Part shown: in pieces, positions 26,370-39,871 of the stretch
Layout of the letters: each line of letters opens with the position of its first letter
How positions within the stretch are numbered: position 1 is the stretch's first letter
Assembly (NCBI RefSeq): GCF_002075345.1
Contig: NZ_NAEW01000002.1
Span: forward strand, 1-64,000
Length of the DNA stretch: 64,000 bases
DNA from: Citrobacter braakii
GTDB lineage: Bacteria > Pseudomonadota > Gammaproteobacteria > Enterobacterales > Enterobacteriaceae
Direction of reading: 5' to 3'
The notes under the pieces: model-generated
The model's database searches: none
Seen by the model: only the letters and a program-made list of their open reading frames with translations
What the model was told of the DNA's origin: nothing
Made by a program: the position numbers and the translations under genes

Positions 26370-27113
26370 TCATTCGAGCGTTGCAGCAACCTCATCGGAG
26401 ATTTCGCCGTTGTGGTAAACTTCCTGCACGTCGTCGCAGTCTTCCAGCATATCGATCAGACGCATCAGCTTCGGTGCCGTTTCTGCATCCATATCCGCTT
26501 TGGTGGAGGGGATCATAGACACTTCAGCCGCGTCCGCTTTCAGACCAGCCGCTTCCAGCGCATCACGCACTTTGCCCATCTCTTCCCACGCGGTGTAAAC
26601 GTCAATCGCGCCATCGTCGAAGGTCACAACGTCTTCAGCGCCCGCTTCCAGTGCCGCTTCCATAATGGCGTCTTCGTCGCCTTGTTCAAAAGAGATCACG
26701 CCTTTTTTGCTGAACAGGTAAGCTACGGAACCGTCGGTACCGAGGTTGCCGCCCGTTTTAGTGAATGCGTGACGCACTTCCGCAACGGTACGGTTACGGT
26801 TGTCAGACAGACACTCAATCATAACGGCTGTTCCGCCAGGACCGTAACCTTCATAGATGATGGTTTCCATGTTCGCATCATCGTCGCCACCAACACCACG
26901 CGCGATTGCACGGTTCAGGGTGTCACGGGTCATGTTATTTGCCAGCGCTTTATCAACCGCGGCGCGCAGACGTGGGTTAGCATCCGGATCGCCGCCGCCC
27001 AGTTTGGCTGCCGTCACCAGCTCACGAATGATTTTGGTGAAAATTTTACCGCGTTTAGCATCCTGCGCTGCTTTACGATGTCTGGTGTTGGCCCATTTAC
27101 TATGACCTGCCAT
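26370..27113 (-). CDS. yebC: YebC/TACO1-family regulatory/translation factor
   Basis: A 247-residue DUF28 protein beginning [18 protein letters not shown] as in E. coli YebC. Family members bind DNA as regulators in some species; recent work on TACO1/YebC links them to translation of difficult codon runs. The upstream frame extension MERLF is discarded. It is followed by ruvC. Confidence 0.95.
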   Translation of the reverse strand: MAGHSKWANTRHRKAAQDAKRGKIFTKIIRELVTAAKLGGGDPDANPRLRAAVDKALANNMTRDTLNRAIARGVGGDDDANMETIIYEGYGPGGTAVMIECLSDNRNRTVAEVRHAFTKTGGNLGTDGSVAYLFSKKGVISFEQGDEDAIMEAALEAGAEDVVTFDDGAIDVYTAWEEMGKVRDALEAAGLKADAAEVSMIPSTKADMDAETAPKLMRLIDMLEDCDDVQEVYHNGEISDEVAATLE

Positions 27114-27141
27114 AAATAATCTCTCCAAAAAGCGCGCCTTT

Positions 27142-27585
27142 TCAGGCGACGTTAATTACAAACTCTTCAATCGCCTGCCGGTTACTCCACGACTTGGTTA
27201 ACTGCGCGGCTTCGTGCGCATTAACCCAACGGTAGGTCAGATGTTCGGTGAACACGATCTCTCGTTCAGAGGGAAGTGCCAGGCAAAACCAGGATTCAGT
27301 ATTACGCTCAATTCCCGGCGCATAGCGATGACGTAAATGGCTAAAAATCTCAAACTCCACCGTGCGCTGACAGTCAATTAAGGTCAGTTGCTCAGTCGCA
27401 ACATCAATGGCGACCTCTTCCTTTACTTCGCGCATCGCGGCTTGCGACGCGGTTTCACCCTCTTCAAGGCTGCCGGTGACCGACTGCCAGAAATCAGGAT
27501 CGTCGCGTCGCTGTAACATCAGCACTCTCCCGGTGTCCTTTGCATAAATCACGACTAACACCGAGACAGGCTGTTTGTATCTCAT
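27142..27585 (-). CDS. nudB: dihydroneopterin triphosphate diphosphatase NudB
   Basis: A 147-residue Nudix hydrolase of folate synthesis (dihydroneopterin triphosphate to the monophosphate). The Nudix box [20 protein letters not shown] is near residues 38-57. I start it at MRYKQPVSV just after the aspS stop; a longer frame would overlap aspS. The operon order aspS-nudB-yebC-ruvC matches E. coli. Confidence 0.94.
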   Translation of the reverse strand: MRYKQPVSVLVVIYAKDTGRVLMLQRRDDPDFWQSVTGSLEEGETASQAAMREVKEEVAIDVATEQLTLIDCQRTVEFEIFSHLRHRYAPGIERNTESWFCLALPSEREIVFTEHLTYRWVNAHEAAQLTKSWSNRQAIEEFVINVA

Positions 27586-27586
27586 A

Positions 27587-29359
27587 TCAGTTATTCTCAG
27601 CCTTCTTAACAACCTGAATGCTCAGTTCCGCCAGCGCGGCTTCGTTGGCAAAGCTTGGCGCTTCAGTCATCAGACACGCTGCAGCGGTGGTTTTCGGGAA
27701 GGCAATAACGTCACGAATGTTGTCAGTACCGGTCAGCAGCATCGTCAAGCGATCCAGACCAAACGCCAGGCCCGCATGCGGCGGTGTACCGTATTTTAGC
27801 GCATCCAGCAGGAAGCCGAATTTCTCGCGCTGTTCTTGCTCGTTAATGCCCAGAATACCGAATACGGTCTGCTGCATATCACCGTTGTGAATACGCACGG
27901 AACCACCGCCCACTTCATAGCCGTTGATGACCATATCGTACGCGTTGGCAACCGCGTCTTCCGGCGCAGCTTTCAGCTCAGCGGCAGTCATGTCTTTTGG
28001 CGCGGTGAACGGGTGGTGCATCGCGGTCAGCCCGCCTTCACCATCGTCTTCAAACATCGGGAAGTCGATAACCCACAGCGGCGCCCATTTGGCTTCGTCG
28101 GTAATGTTCAGGTCTTTGCCCAGTTTCAGACGCAGCGCGCCCATCGCGTCGGCCACCACTTTCTTGTTGTCGGCACCGAAGAAAATCATGTCGCCGTCTT
28201 GCGCACCGGTACGCTCCAGAATCGCGTCTACGATTTCTGCGTTCAGGAACTTAGCAACCGGGCTGGTGATGCCTTCCAGGCCTTTCGCACGCTCGGTGAC
28301 TTTGATGTAAGCCAGACCTTTCGCGCCGTAAATCTTAATAAAGTTACCGTAATCGTCGATCTGCTTACGGCTTAAGCTCGCACCGCCCGGTACACGCAGG
28401 GCAGCCACGCGGCCTTTCGCATCGTTCGCCGGACCAGAGAACACGGCGAACTCAACGCCTTTCACCAGATCGGCAACGTCAACCAGTTCCATCGGGTTAC
28501 GCAGGTCTGGTTTATCAGAACCGTAACGACGCTCGGCTTCGGCAAAGGTCATGATCGGGAAATCACCCAGATCCACACCTTTAACTTCCAGCCACAGGTT
28601 ACGCACCAGCGCTTCCATCACTTCACGCACCTGCGGCGCGGTCATGAAGGAAGTCTCAACGTCGATCTGAGTAAATTCAGGCTGACGGTCAGCACGTAAG
28701 TCTTCATCACGGAAGCATTTTACGATCTGATAGTAGCGGTCAAAACCGGACATCATCAGCAGCTGTTTAAACAGCTGAGGAGACTGCGGCAGCGCGTAGA
28801 ACTTACCTTTATGAACACGAGAAGGAACCAGGTAATCGCGCGCGCCTTCCGGCGTAGCTTTGGTCAGCATCGGAGTTTCGATGTCGAGGAAGCCGTGATC
28901 GTCCATAAAACGACGCACCAGGCTGGTAATTTTGGCACGCGTTTTCAGGCGCTGCGCCATTTCAGGGCGACGCAGATCCAGGTAGCGATACTTCAGTCGC
29001 GCTTCTTCGGTGTTTACATGGTTAGAGTCCAGCGGCAGCGAGTCTGAACGGTTGATGATGGTCAGATCGGAGGCCAGCACTTCAATTTCGCCAGTCGCCA
29101 TATCGGCGTTGACGTTTTTCGCGTCACGCGCACGCACGGTGCCCGTAACCTGGATACAGAACTCATTACGCAGTTCGGAGGCCAGCTTTAACGCATCCGC
29201 ACGGTCCGGATCGAAAAATACCTGCACGATACCTTCGCGGTCGCGCATATCGATAAAGATCAGGCTACCAAGATCACGACGACGGTTGACCCAACCACAC
29301 AGAGTCACCTGCTGCCCCTCGTGGGACAGACGTAGCTGTCCGCAATATTCTGTACGCAT
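27587..29359 (-). CDS. aspS: aspartyl-tRNA synthetase
   Basis: A 590-residue class II synthetase, the E. coli length. It has an N-terminal OB anticodon-binding domain ([22 protein letters not shown]), class II motif 2 ([20 protein letters not shown], near residue 215) and motif 3 ([15 protein letters not shown], near 530), with the bacterial GAD insertion between them. First gene of the aspS-nudB-yebC-ruvC group. Confidence 0.97.
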   Translation of the reverse strand: MRTEYCGQLRLSHEGQQVTLCGWVNRRRDLGSLIFIDMRDREGIVQVFFDPDRADALKLASELRNEFCIQVTGTVRARDAKNVNADMATGEIEVLASDLTIINRSDSLPLDSNHVNTEEARLKYRYLDLRRPEMAQRLKTRAKITSLVRRFMDDHGFLDIETPMLTKATPEGARDYLVPSRVHKGKFYALPQSPQLFKQLLMMSGFDRYYQIVKCFRDEDLRADRQPEFTQIDVETSFMTAPQVREVMEALVRNLWLEVKGVDLGDFPIMTFAEAERRYGSDKPDLRNPMELVDVADLVKGVEFAVFSGPANDAKGRVAALRVPGGASLSRKQIDDYGNFIKIYGAKGLAYIKVTERAKGLEGITSPVAKFLNAEIVDAILERTGAQDGDMIFFGADNKKVVADAMGALRLKLGKDLNITDEAKWAPLWVIDFPMFEDDGEGGLTAMHHPFTAPKDMTAAELKAAPEDAVANAYDMVINGYEVGGGSVRIHNGDMQQTVFGILGINEQEQREKFGFLLDALKYGTPPHAGLAFGLDRLTMLLTGTDNIRDVIAFPKTTAAACLMTEAPSFANEAALAELSIQVVKKAENN

Positions 29360-29623
29360 GAGATATCCCTTAACTTTGCCGCAGGCGGATTGTCACCTGT
29401 CTCGCAGGTGACGAAGTCGCAGCTTTAGCTGAATGTCACAACTGAATGAAAAAAGGCGGCTATTATACTGGAAATTCTGCCGCACGATAAGTCCGGTACT
29501 GACTGTACGCCTGTTTCCTGGACGGGCATTGCGTAATCTCACAAAAAATAACAAAAATTGTCGTCCCTTTCACACTGATTCGCGATTAAGGTGTAACGGA
29601 ATTCTTTTTTTACTGGAGTGATC

Positions 29624-30190
29624 ATGCTGGAACTGAACGCAAAAACAACCGCTCTTGTTGTTATTGATCTACAGGAAGGTATCCTGCCTTTCGCTGGCGG
29701 CCCATACTCGGCAAACGACGTGGTTGCCCGCGCCGCGCAGTTGGCGGAAAAATTCCGTGCCCACGGTTCCCCGGTGGTAATGGTGCGCGTCGGCTGGTCT
29801 GACGATTATGCCGAAGCGCTGAAACAGCCAGTTGATGCTCACGCTCCGGCCAAAGCGTTACCCGAAAACTGGTGGAATTACCCGGGCGCTCTGGGTAAAT
29901 GCGCCAGCGACCTCGAAGTGACCAAACGCCAGTGGGGAGCTTTCTACGGCACCGATCTGGAATTACAACTGCGTCGTCGGGGCATCGAGACCATCGTCCT
30001 GTGCGGCATTTCCACAAATATTGGCGTGGAGTCAACGGCGCGAAATGCGTGGGAGCTGGGTTTTAATCTGATCGTTGCAGAAAACGCCTGTAGTGCCGCC
30101 AGCGCTGAGCAACATCAGGGCAGCATGACGCATATTTTCCCGCGTATCGCACGCGTACGCAGCGTGGACGAGATCCTGCAAGCGCTATGA
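29624..30190 (+). CDS. yecD: isochorismatase-family hydrolase YecD
   Basis: A 188-residue protein of the cysteine-hydrolase fold: [13 protein letters not shown] at the N-terminus (Asp of the triad), [13 protein letters not shown] (Lys) and [14 protein letters not shown]. At the last motif the usual nucleophilic Cys is absent, as in isochorismatase/PhzD-type members. Substrate unknown. I start at MLELNAK, with GGAG about 6 bases upstream; the stop overlaps yecE by 4 bases. Confidence 0.93.
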   Translation: MLELNAKTTALVVIDLQEGILPFAGGPYSANDVVARAAQLAEKFRAHGSPVVMVRVGWSDDYAEALKQPVDAHAPAKALPENWWNYPGALGKCASDLEVTKRQWGAFYGTDLELQLRRRGIETIVLCGISTNIGVESTARNAWELGFNLIVAENACSAASAEQHQGSMTHIFPRIARVRSVDEILQAL

Positions 30191-31005
30191 TTTATATCGG
30201 TTTACCCCAGTGGGCGCATCCCAAATGGGTGCGTCTGGGGATCACCAGCCTTGAAGAGTATGCCCGCCACTTTAACTGTGTGGAGGGCAATACCACGCTG
30301 TACGCGCTGCCAAAAGCCGACATTGTGGCCCGCTGGCATGCGCAGACTACCGATGCGTTTCGATTTTGTTTTAAGTTTCCGGCCACCATTTCGCATCAGG
30401 CCGCGCTGCGTAATTGCGATGACCTGGTACACGAGTTTTTCACGCGCATGTCGCCACTTGAATCACGCATTGGGCAATACTGGCTGCAATTACCCGCAAC
30501 TTTTGGCCCGCACGACCTGCCAGCCTTGTGGCAGTTTCTCGATGCGCTCCCCAAATCCTTTACCTACGGTGTGGAAGTTCGCCATCCGGACTTCTTTGCC
30601 AAAGGCGAAACAGAGCAACGATTCAATCGAGGCCTACATGAGCGCAGGGTAAATCGGGTGATTCTGGACAGTCGACCGGTACATGCCGCAATACCACATA
30701 CTGAAGCGATACGTGACGCCCAGCGCAAGAAGCCAAAGGTTCCGGTGCATGCAGTGGTGACGGCAAACCATCCGATGGTACGCTTTATCGGCAGCGATAA
30801 TATGGCACAAAACAGCGCGCTTTTTGCCGTCTGGCTGACCAAGCTGTCGCAATGGCAACAAACCACAACGCCGTATCTGTTTTTACATACCCCGGATATT
30901 GCGCAGGCCCCGGAGCTTGTCGATACGCTATGGGCAAATTTACGCAGCGCCCTGCCAGAGATCGGATCAGCGCCGTCTATTCCACAGCAATCTTCTCTTT
31001 TCTGA
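30187..31005 (+). CDS. yecE: DUF72 protein YecE
   Basis: A 272-residue TIM-barrel-like DUF72 protein ([13 protein letters not shown] at the start; [12 protein letters not shown] near 120; the C-terminal domain carries [10 protein letters not shown]). Function unknown in E. coli. Translationally coupled to yecD (ATGA overlap). Confidence 0.93.
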   Translation: MIYIGLPQWAHPKWVRLGITSLEEYARHFNCVEGNTTLYALPKADIVARWHAQTTDAFRFCFKFPATISHQAALRNCDDLVHEFFTRMSPLESRIGQYWLQLPATFGPHDLPALWQFLDALPKSFTYGVEVRHPDFFAKGETEQRFNRGLHERRVNRVILDSRPVHAAIPHTEAIRDAQRKKPKVPVHAVVTANHPMVRFIGSDNMAQNSALFAVWLTKLSQWQQTTTPYLFLHTPDIAQAPELVDTLWANLRSALPEIGSAPSIPQQSSLF

Positions 31006-31057
31006 AAATGCCACCTATCATAGTCAATGCCATCAGCCATTTTAAAAGGGAGTTTGT

Positions 31058-33202
<2,145 letters not shown>

Positions 33203-33290
33203 TCATTTTTGCCTGATAGCACTCTTTCTGCAAAATAGTTCAACTTGCAGCAAGGCAGACAGCTCCGTTGCGGCTTGAAATATGCAGGAT

Positions 33291-33322
33291 AAAAAAAGGC
33301 CCCTGTTGAAATTGCAGGGGCC
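33291..33322 (-). terminator. intrinsic terminator of cutC
   Basis: Minus strand: a GGCCCCTGCAA/TTCAACAGGGGCC stem followed by seven T, in the short gap between the convergent cmoB and cutC. It may also slow + strand transcription from cmoB. Confidence 0.8.
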
Positions 33323-33369
33323 TGGTACGAGCAAGCATCATATTGGGCGACATGATGCAACGGTAAAAA

Positions 33370-34116
33370 TCAGCTGGCCTGGTGGTGTGCAATGATTGCT
33401 TTCATTTCCGCAACCGCCGCCCCGTCTACTGCATAGCGTGAATACTCATCCGCCTGTGCATCCGAAGACATCGACAACCCCGAATTGCGATAACGCATGG
33501 GGGAAGCCAGCCATACTCCGGCAGAACTGTGGACTTCCTGCACTCCAGCATCAAGGAACAGGGACAAATTCGAGGCGCGAACCCCCGCTCCGGCCATAAT
33601 GATTGGAGCATCCCCCTGCGCAATAAGTTCCATAATTTTTGTTAAACCTTGCGCCGCATCTGATTTTTGCCCGGAAGTCAGCACTCTGGCGATGCCCAAA
33701 TCAGCTAATTTTTTTAGCGCATTGAGTGGGTTAGCGCACATGTCAAAGGCCCGATGAAAAGTGACGTGCAGCGGTCCCGCCGCGATCATTATTTTCTCCA
33801 TGCGCGGCATATCGACATCACCCTCTGCATCTAAAATGCCGGTTACCAACCCTGAGAACCCCAGATCTCTTACCATTGCAATATCATCCAGCATTGCAGC
33901 GAATTCACCGTCGGTGTAACAAAAGTCGCCCCCGCGTGGGCGAATAATGGGATTGACCGGAATCGAGATATGCTGGCGAACCGAACGCAAGACGCCCAGG
34001 GACGGCGTTAAGCCCCCCTCTTTGGGCGCCGAGCAAAGCTCAATGCGATCCGCGCCGTTTTGCTGCGCCGTGCGCGCGCACTCCATGCTGTAACAGCAGA
34101 TTTCCAGTAATGCCAT
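33370..34116 (-). CDS. cutC: CutC family protein
   Basis: A 248-residue TIM-barrel protein identical in length to E. coli CutC ([14 protein letters not shown] at the start; [13 protein letters not shown] near 57; [10 protein letters not shown] near 185). Once linked to copper homeostasis, its enzymatic role remains uncertain. The start is 2 bases after the yecM stop, so the two form an operon. Confidence 0.95.
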   Translation of the reverse strand: MALLEICCYSMECARTAQQNGADRIELCSAPKEGGLTPSLGVLRSVRQHISIPVNPIIRPRGGDFCYTDGEFAAMLDDIAMVRDLGFSGLVTGILDAEGDVDMPRMEKIMIAAGPLHVTFHRAFDMCANPLNALKKLADLGIARVLTSGQKSDAAQGLTKIMELIAQGDAPIIMAGAGVRASNLSLFLDAGVQEVHSSAGVWLASPMRYRNSGLSMSSDAQADEYSRYAVDGAAVAEMKAIIAHHQAS

Positions 34117-34118
34117 AC

Positions 34119-34685
34119 TCACTCCTGACGTTCGCTTGCCACAATGGCTTCAATCGACCACGGATGGAATTTTATCGTCACACTGCCATCGCTGACCGCC
34201 AGCGTTGGATTCGGTAAACGCTCACGCTCGCCTTTTGGCGAACTGGTTTTTACAAATATGCCCGGCTGGCTCAGCCCGTGATCTGAAAGCAGCGCCAGCG
34301 CTCGTGCATTCAGCGTCTCCACCTCACCCGGCAGAACAATTTCAACATGCTCCCAGCCTTCATGCGGATAACGCTTTTCGCCCGGCCACGGCAGTTCTAC
34401 GATAGTAAATTGCCAGTGTTGCACACAAACTGGCTCATCGAGTTTGAACAAGCAAATCGGTCGGCCATTGATGATATTTTCTGACATCAATTCGCCGCAC
34501 TGTTCAAACCCACGACGCCAGCGCTCTGCGGTGGTATTTTGATGACAACGCAGAGAAATGTGATCGGCTTCAAGCGATGAGACATCCAGCCCAAGGCGAG
34601 TGGAAAGATCCATTAACGCCTGAATGAAATGCGGTAAATCTGCGGAAATATCATGCAGTTCTGCAACTGTTTGCCAGTTCGCCAT
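34119..34685 (-). CDS. yecM: VOC-superfamily protein YecM
   Basis: A 188-residue protein resembling E. coli YecM, which has the glyoxalase/VOC fold and a putative metal site (DHISLRCHQ near residue 40 and [14 protein letters not shown] near 107). Substrate unknown. First gene of yecM-cutC, divergent from argS over 238 bases. Confidence 0.93.
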   Translation of the reverse strand: MANWQTVAELHDISADLPHFIQALMDLSTRLGLDVSSLEADHISLRCHQNTTAERWRRGFEQCGELMSENIINGRPICLFKLDEPVCVQHWQFTIVELPWPGEKRYPHEGWEHVEIVLPGEVETLNARALALLSDHGLSQPGIFVKTSSPKGERERLPNPTLAVSDGSVTIKFHPWSIEAIVASERQE

Positions 34686-34923
34686 AATGAAAGCTCATAT
34701 CCATATTCAAAGCCGCTAATTTACCCTGTTGCGCAGCCCCAACCAACTGCTGATTTTCTTAAGCGCAATATGAATAATTATACGTAATGACAATGTTTAT
34801 ATTTCAGGCTGCTGGCGATACTCGCAATGCTGACGGCAACGGGCATTTGCAGTATACTCCCGCCCTTAATTCTTAAACTGGTGCGGTGCATTTTAAGCCG
34901 CTTCATAAATGTAAGGTATTCCG

Positions 34924-36657
34924 GTGAATATTCAGGCTCTTCTCTCAGAAAAAGTCAGTCAGGCCATGATTGCTGCAGGCGCGCCTGCAGATTGCGAACC
35001 GCAGGTTCGTCAGTCAGCAAAAGTACAGTTCGGCGACTATCAGGCTAACGGTATGATGGCTGTCGCTAAAAAACTGGGTATGGCGCCGCGACAACTGGCT
35101 GAGCAGGTGCTGACTCATTTGGATCTCAACGGGATCGCCAGCAAAGTTGAAATTGCAGGCCCGGGCTTTATCAATATTTTTCTCGATCCGGCATTTCTGG
35201 CGCAGCACGTTCAGCAGGCGCTGGCTTCCGATCGTCTGGGCGTCACCCAACCGGCTAAACAAACCGTTGTGGTTGATTACTCCGCACCTAACGTAGCGAA
35301 AGAGATGCACGTTGGTCACCTGCGTTCCACCATCATCGGTGACGCTGCGGTGCGTACGCTGGAGTTCCTCGGTCACAATGTTATCCGCGCCAACCACGTC
35401 GGCGACTGGGGTACTCAGTTCGGTATGCTCATCGCATGGCTGGAAAAACAGCAGCAGGAAAATGCTGGCGAGATGGCGCTGGCTGACCTTGAAGGTTTCT
35501 ACCGTGATGCGAAAAAACATTACGACGAAGATGAAGCCTTCGCGGAACGTGCCCGGAGTTATGTCGTGAAGCTGCAAGGCGGCGACGAGTACTTCCGTGA
35601 GATGTGGCGCAAACTGGTCGACATCACCATGTCGCAAAACCAGTTAACCTACGATCGCCTGAACGTCACCCTGACCCGTGACGACGTCATGGGTGAAAGC
35701 CTGTACAACCCGATGCTGCCTGGCATCGTGGCCGATCTCAAAGCTAAAGGCCTGGCTGTTGAAAGCGAAGGCGCTACCGTCGTATTCCTTGATGAGTATA
35801 AGAACAAGGAAGGTGAACCGATGGGCGTAATCATTCAGAAGAAAGATGGCGGCTATCTCTACACCACGACCGACATCGCCTGCGCCAAGTACCGTTATGA
35901 AACGCTGCATGCCGACCGCGTACTTTATTACATCGACTCCCGTCAGCATCAGCACTTAATGCAGGCCTGGACCATCGTGCGTAAAGCCGGTTATGTGCCG
36001 GACTCTGTGCCGCTGGAACACCACATGTTCGGTATGATGCTGGGTAAAGACGGCAAGCCGTTCAAAACCCGCGCGGGCGGCACGGTTAAACTGGCCGATC
36101 TGCTGGATGAAGCGCTGGAACGCGCACGCCGTCTGGTAGCGGAGAAGAACCCGGACATGCCTGCCGACGAGCTGGAAAAACTGGCTAATGCGGTCGGTAT
36201 CGGCGCGGTGAAATATGCCGATCTGTCCAAAAACCGTACCACCGACTACATCTTCGACTGGGACAATATGCTGGCGTTCGAAGGGAATACTGCGCCGTAT
36301 ATGCAGTACGCTTACACCCGCGTACTGTCCGTGTTCCGTAAAGCGGATATCGACGAAAGCGCGCTGGCAAATGCGCAGGTGATTATCAGTGAAGATCGCG
36401 AGGCTCAGCTGGCAGCGCGTCTGCTGCAGTTTGAAGAAACGCTGACCGTTGTTGCACGTGAAGGTACGCCGCACGTGATGTGTGCTTACCTGTACGACGT
36501 TGCCGGTCTGTTCTCCGGCTTCTACGAGCACTGCCCTATCCTCAGCGCTGAAAACGAAGAGATTCGTAACAGCCGCCTGAAACTGGCACAGTTGACGGCG
36601 AAAACCCTGAAGCTGGGTCTGGATACGCTGGGTATCGAAACCGTAGAACGTATGTAA
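34924..36657 (+). CDS. argS: arginyl-tRNA synthetase
   Basis: A 577-residue class I synthetase, the E. coli length, with a GTG start. The HIGH-type motif is HVGHLRST (near residue 130), and a degenerate KMSKS-type loop occurs around [10 protein letters not shown] (near 378), usual for this enzyme. The C-terminal helical anticodon domain ends in GIETVERM. Followed by a clear terminator. Confidence 0.97.
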   Translation: MNIQALLSEKVSQAMIAAGAPADCEPQVRQSAKVQFGDYQANGMMAVAKKLGMAPRQLAEQVLTHLDLNGIASKVEIAGPGFINIFLDPAFLAQHVQQALASDRLGVTQPAKQTVVVDYSAPNVAKEMHVGHLRSTIIGDAAVRTLEFLGHNVIRANHVGDWGTQFGMLIAWLEKQQQENAGEMALADLEGFYRDAKKHYDEDEAFAERARSYVVKLQGGDEYFREMWRKLVDITMSQNQLTYDRLNVTLTRDDVMGESLYNPMLPGIVADLKAKGLAVESEGATVVFLDEYKNKEGEPMGVIIQKKDGGYLYTTTDIACAKYRYETLHADRVLYYIDSRQHQHLMQAWTIVRKAGYVPDSVPLEHHMFGMMLGKDGKPFKTRAGGTVKLADLLDEALERARRLVAEKNPDMPADELEKLANAVGIGAVKYADLSKNRTTDYIFDWDNMLAFEGNTAPYMQYAYTRVLSVFRKADIDESALANAQVIISEDREAQLAARLLQFEETLTVVAREGTPHVMCAYLYDVAGLFSGFYEHCPILSAENEEIRNSRLKLAQLTAKTLKLGLDTLGIETVERM

Positions 36658-36672
36658 ATCAGCTCATCTATC

Positions 36673-36709
36673 AGGCCTGACTCCGAAATTCGGACTCAGG
36701 CCTTTTTTA
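36673..36709 (+). terminator. intrinsic terminator of argS
   Basis: AGGCCTGACTCCGAA and TTCGGACTCAGGCCT pair as a long stem (one bulge or mismatch) and are followed by six T, 15 bases after the argS stop. Confidence 0.9.
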
Positions 36710-36840
36710 TTTCTGTAACAGGCCATCTGTAACAACTCACAAGGAATGACACATTTCCGTAGAGATATGGAACATTTTTTGCCTGTCATCCCGTTTAAGC
36801 CTCCGTATCATGAGGCGGCGAATTAATCGGGTACGGGTCA

Positions 36841-38760
36841 ATGACATTCAGAGATTTTGAGGCGGAGGAAAAACTCTTCCAGCGGCGTGTATTGGTGGCC
36901 TTTGGCCTGGTGGTCATCTGCTTTGGCATCCTGATTTACAATCTCTACAACTTACAAATCTGTCAGCACCAGTATTACACCACCCGCTCGAATGCAAACG
37001 ACATCAAAATGCTGCCCGTGGCCCCGACGCGTGGCATGATTTACGATCGCAACGGCATCCCGCTGGTGCGCAACGTAACCTGGTACGACATTTCCGTTAC
37101 GCCTTATAAAATCAGTGATATGAATGCCCTGATCAGGCAGCTCACGCCTATCATTGACCTCACTCCTGATGACATTGACCAGTTTCGCCATGCGCTGAAA
37201 GCCAGCAGCCGCTATCGCCCGGTCGTGCTAAAAAATGCGCTGACCGATGTGGAAATCGCCCGCTTCTCGGTTAACCAGTTTCATTTCAGCGGCGTCAATA
37301 TCAATAGCTATGAAGACCGCCAGTACCCTTATGGCGCAGCGCTGGCGCATGTCCTTGGCTATGTGTCAAAAATCAATGACAACGACCTGAAAGCGCTGGA
37401 TCAAAAAGGCCTGACAGAGAACTACGCCGCCGATCACAACATCGGTAAGCAGGGTATTGAGCACTACTATGAAAATGAACTGCATGGGAAAACCGGTTAT
37501 CAGGAGGTCGAAGTTGATAACCACGGACGCATCGTACGCCTGATCAAAGATGTGCCGCCCGTTGCCGGAAAAGATATCCACCTGACGCTGGACCTCCATT
37601 TACAGCAATATATTGAGAGTCTGTTAGTGGGCCAGCGGGCCGCCGTTTTGGTTGAGGATCCGCATGACGGTTCCGTGCTGGCAATGGTTTCGAACCCCAG
37701 CTATGACCCCAATCCATTTGTCAAAGGTATCAGCTATCAGGACTATAACAAGCTGCTTCAGGATAAGGACCTGCCGTTAATCAACCGCGTCACGCAGGGG
37801 TTGTATCCTCCTGCCTCCACGGTCAAACCGTATATGGCGATGTCAGCATTACTGGACGGCGTGATCACGCCGCAGACCCGTTTCTTCGGCGCCCCCACCT
37901 GGACGCTCCCCGGCACTGAGCGACATTACCGTGACTGGAAAAAAACGGGCCACGGTATGCTGGATGTCACCAAAGCAATTGAAGAATCTGCCGACACGTT
38001 CTTTTATCAGGTGGCATATATGATGGGGATTGACCGTATTAACAGCATGCTCAGCCAGTTTGGCTATGGCAAGCCGACCGGCATCGATCTTGGTGAGGAG
38101 TATAACGGCCTGCTCCCGAGCCGCGAATGGAAGCAGAAAGTGCATAAAAAAGCCTGGTATCAGGGAGATACCATTTCGGTTGGCATCGGCCAGGGCTACT
38201 GGATTGCCACGCCGATCCAGATGGTTAAAGCCATGGTCGCGCTGATTAACAACGGCAAGGTTATCGCCCCTCACCTGCTACGTGATGAAGAGAGCGGAAA
38301 AGTCATCACGCCGTACCAGGCTCCCGAAGCACCGTCACAAATTGCCTCTGCTTCGTCCCCCTACTGGGGGCTGGTGCGTCAAGCGATGTTCGGCATGGCG
38401 AATGAGCCAAACGGTACCGGTTATAAGTTCTTTCACACCGCGCCTTACGGCATTGCAGCGAAAAGTGGCACATCACAGGTCTTTAGCCTGAAAGAAAATC
38501 AGACCTACGATGCGAAAATGATCCCCGTGCGTCTGCGCGACCACGTGTTCTATACCGCATTTGCGCCATATAAGAACCCGAAAGTCGCCATAGCGTTAAT
38601 TCTGGAAAACGGCGGCAGCGATGGCGTCACCGCCGCACCAGTCATGCGTCAAATCATGGATCATCTGTTTGCTGCGCAGGGCGACGATGCTCAAGCGGGT
38701 CCGATAGCCGCAACGCCATCGGACACCGATATCAAAAATACTTACGCAAGTATTCGGTAA
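36841..38760 (+). CDS. second PBP2-type transpeptidase (PBP2SAL/MrdA paralogue)
   Basis: A 639-residue class B penicillin-binding protein of the elongation type. There is one N-terminal membrane segment (about residues 15-37), a dimerization/pedestal domain (residues 60-250: APTRGMIYDRNG, YPYGAALAHVLGYV) and a transpeptidase domain with SxxK at Ser326-Lys329 (PPASTVKP), SAD near 386 and KSGT near 540. The usual E. coli mrdA lies elsewhere in an operon with rodA; here there is no rodA and the gene stands alone after argS. Salmonella has an extra PBP2 (PBP2SAL, STM1910) in this locus, reported to act in acidic, intracellular conditions. This is probably its orthologue. The 3' end overlaps the convergent GH105 gene by 29 bases. 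Confidence 0.9.
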   Translation: MTFRDFEAEEKLFQRRVLVAFGLVVICFGILIYNLYNLQICQHQYYTTRSNANDIKMLPVAPTRGMIYDRNGIPLVRNVTWYDISVTPYKISDMNALIRQLTPIIDLTPDDIDQFRHALKASSRYRPVVLKNALTDVEIARFSVNQFHFSGVNINSYEDRQYPYGAALAHVLGYVSKINDNDLKALDQKGLTENYAADHNIGKQGIEHYYENELHGKTGYQEVEVDNHGRIVRLIKDVPPVAGKDIHLTLDLHLQQYIESLLVGQRAAVLVEDPHDGSVLAMVSNPSYDPNPFVKGISYQDYNKLLQDKDLPLINRVTQGLYPPASTVKPYMAMSALLDGVITPQTRFFGAPTWTLPGTERHYRDWKKTGHGMLDVTKAIEESADTFFYQVAYMMGIDRINSMLSQFGYGKPTGIDLGEEYNGLLPSREWKQKVHKKAWYQGDTISVGIGQGYWIATPIQMVKAMVALINNGKVIAPHLLRDEESGKVITPYQAPEAPSQIASASSPYWGLVRQAMFGMANEPNGTGYKFFHTAPYGIAAKSGTSQVFSLKENQTYDAKMIPVRLRDHVFYTAFAPYKNPKVAIALILENGGSDGVTAAPVMRQIMDHLFAAQGDDAQAGPIAATPSDTDIKNTYASIR

Positions 38761-39871
38761 GGCACAGCATCGCCATCGCCTGACCGTAAGGCATGGAGGT
38801 CCGTGGGATGTTGCGGTAGAAATCGAGATTGTGGCCCATCCCGGTACCAAACGAGGTATGCAGCAATTCACCTTCCGGCGAAATATGTTGCACAATGCCT
38901 CTGATCGCTTTTTCGGCTACAGCCGCATAGTCTTGTCCGACATAGCGTTTACGTACCGCTTTGAGGATCCCATAGGCAAATCCGGCGGTTGCCGAGGCTT
39001 CCAGATACGACTGCGGGTCGTCCAGCAAGGTGTGCCACAGTCCGCTTTCATCCTGGCACTTCGCCAACGCCGCGATTTGCGCGTTCAAAACCTGCACCAG
39101 ATAGCGGTGCACTGCATTGTTTTCCGGCAAATCAAGTAATTCGAGGAAATCCGGGATGACTATAGTTAACCAGCTGTTGCCACGCGCCCAGCGAGCGTTG
39201 GCGAAGTTATGCTGTCCTTCATAGCTCCAGCCGTGGAACCACAGCCCCGTTTCTTTATCCATCAGGTTTTGCACGTGCAGCAGGAACTGATAGGTTGCCT
39301 CTTCAATATACTCGGGACGGTTGAGCAACTTGCCAATCTTCGCCAGCGGTAAGACCGTCATCATCAACGTGTCATCCCACATCTGCTGGTGATTTTCTTC
39401 CGCCAGCGTAATGTGCTGCATACCGCCGAATTGGGTACGCGGCATATCATGCATTGCCCACTCAGCCCAGCTGTCGAGCCACGGCAGATACGCGGGATTA
39501 CGCGTCTCTTCATAGCGATATGCCAGCGTTAAAAACGGCGCCATGGTGTTAACGTTTTTGGTCGTTGCACCTTCCGCAAAGCGATCGGCAAACCAGTTGT
39601 CGATAATATCGCGCATCGTGGCATCGCCGGTTTGCTGATAATACTGATACATCCCGTACAAGCCGATGCCGTGCGTCCACTCCCATCCCGCCCAGCCTTT
39701 GGTATCAATAACGCGTCCGTCATCCAGACGTAGCAAGAACTCGCCGGTCTCGTCATGAATATTGACCAGGTTATGCGTCACCTTTTTGATCAACGCTTTT
39801 AATTCATCCCTGGCAATAAAATGTTCTGGCTGGCGCAACAATGGGCTATGTTTAACCGGATAAACAATCAT
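38732..39871 (-). CDS. GH105 unsaturated rhamnogalacturonyl hydrolase (RhiN/YteR-like)
   Basis: A 379-residue (alpha/alpha)6-barrel hydrolase of family 88/105. Motifs: GWAGWEWTHGIGLYGMYQYY (near 59-78), the general-acid region QMWDDTLMM (Asp166/167), WFHGWSYEGQHNFANARWARGNSW (near 206-229) and SMPYGQAMAMLCLTEYL at the end. Such enzymes remove the unsaturated galacturonyl residue from rhamnogalacturonan disaccharides in the cytoplasm. There is no signal peptide. It directly follows a GPH transporter, as Dickeya rhiN pairs with rhiT. Convergent with, and overlapping by 29 bases, the PBP2-type gene. Confidence 0.88.
   Translation of the reverse strand: MIVYPVKHSPLLRQPEHFIARDELKALIKKVTHNLVNIHDETGEFLLRLDDGRVIDTKGWAGWEWTHGIGLYGMYQYYQQTGDATMRDIIDNWFADRFAEGATTKNVNTMAPFLTLAYRYEETRNPAYLPWLDSWAEWAMHDMPRTQFGGMQHITLAEENHQQMWDDTLMMTVLPLAKIGKLLNRPEYIEEATYQFLLHVQNLMDKETGLWFHGWSYEGQHNFANARWARGNSWLTIVIPDFLELLDLPENNAVHRYLVQVLNAQIAALAKCQDESGLWHTLLDDPQSYLEASATAGFAYGILKAVRKRYVGQDYAAVAEKAIRGIVQHISPEGELLHTSFGTGMGHNLDFYRNIPRTSMPYGQAMAMLCLTEYLRKYF

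Noticed and set aside
26295..27119. A 274-codon + strand frame opposite ruvC/yebC
   Set aside because: Antisense shadow of two well-conserved genes.
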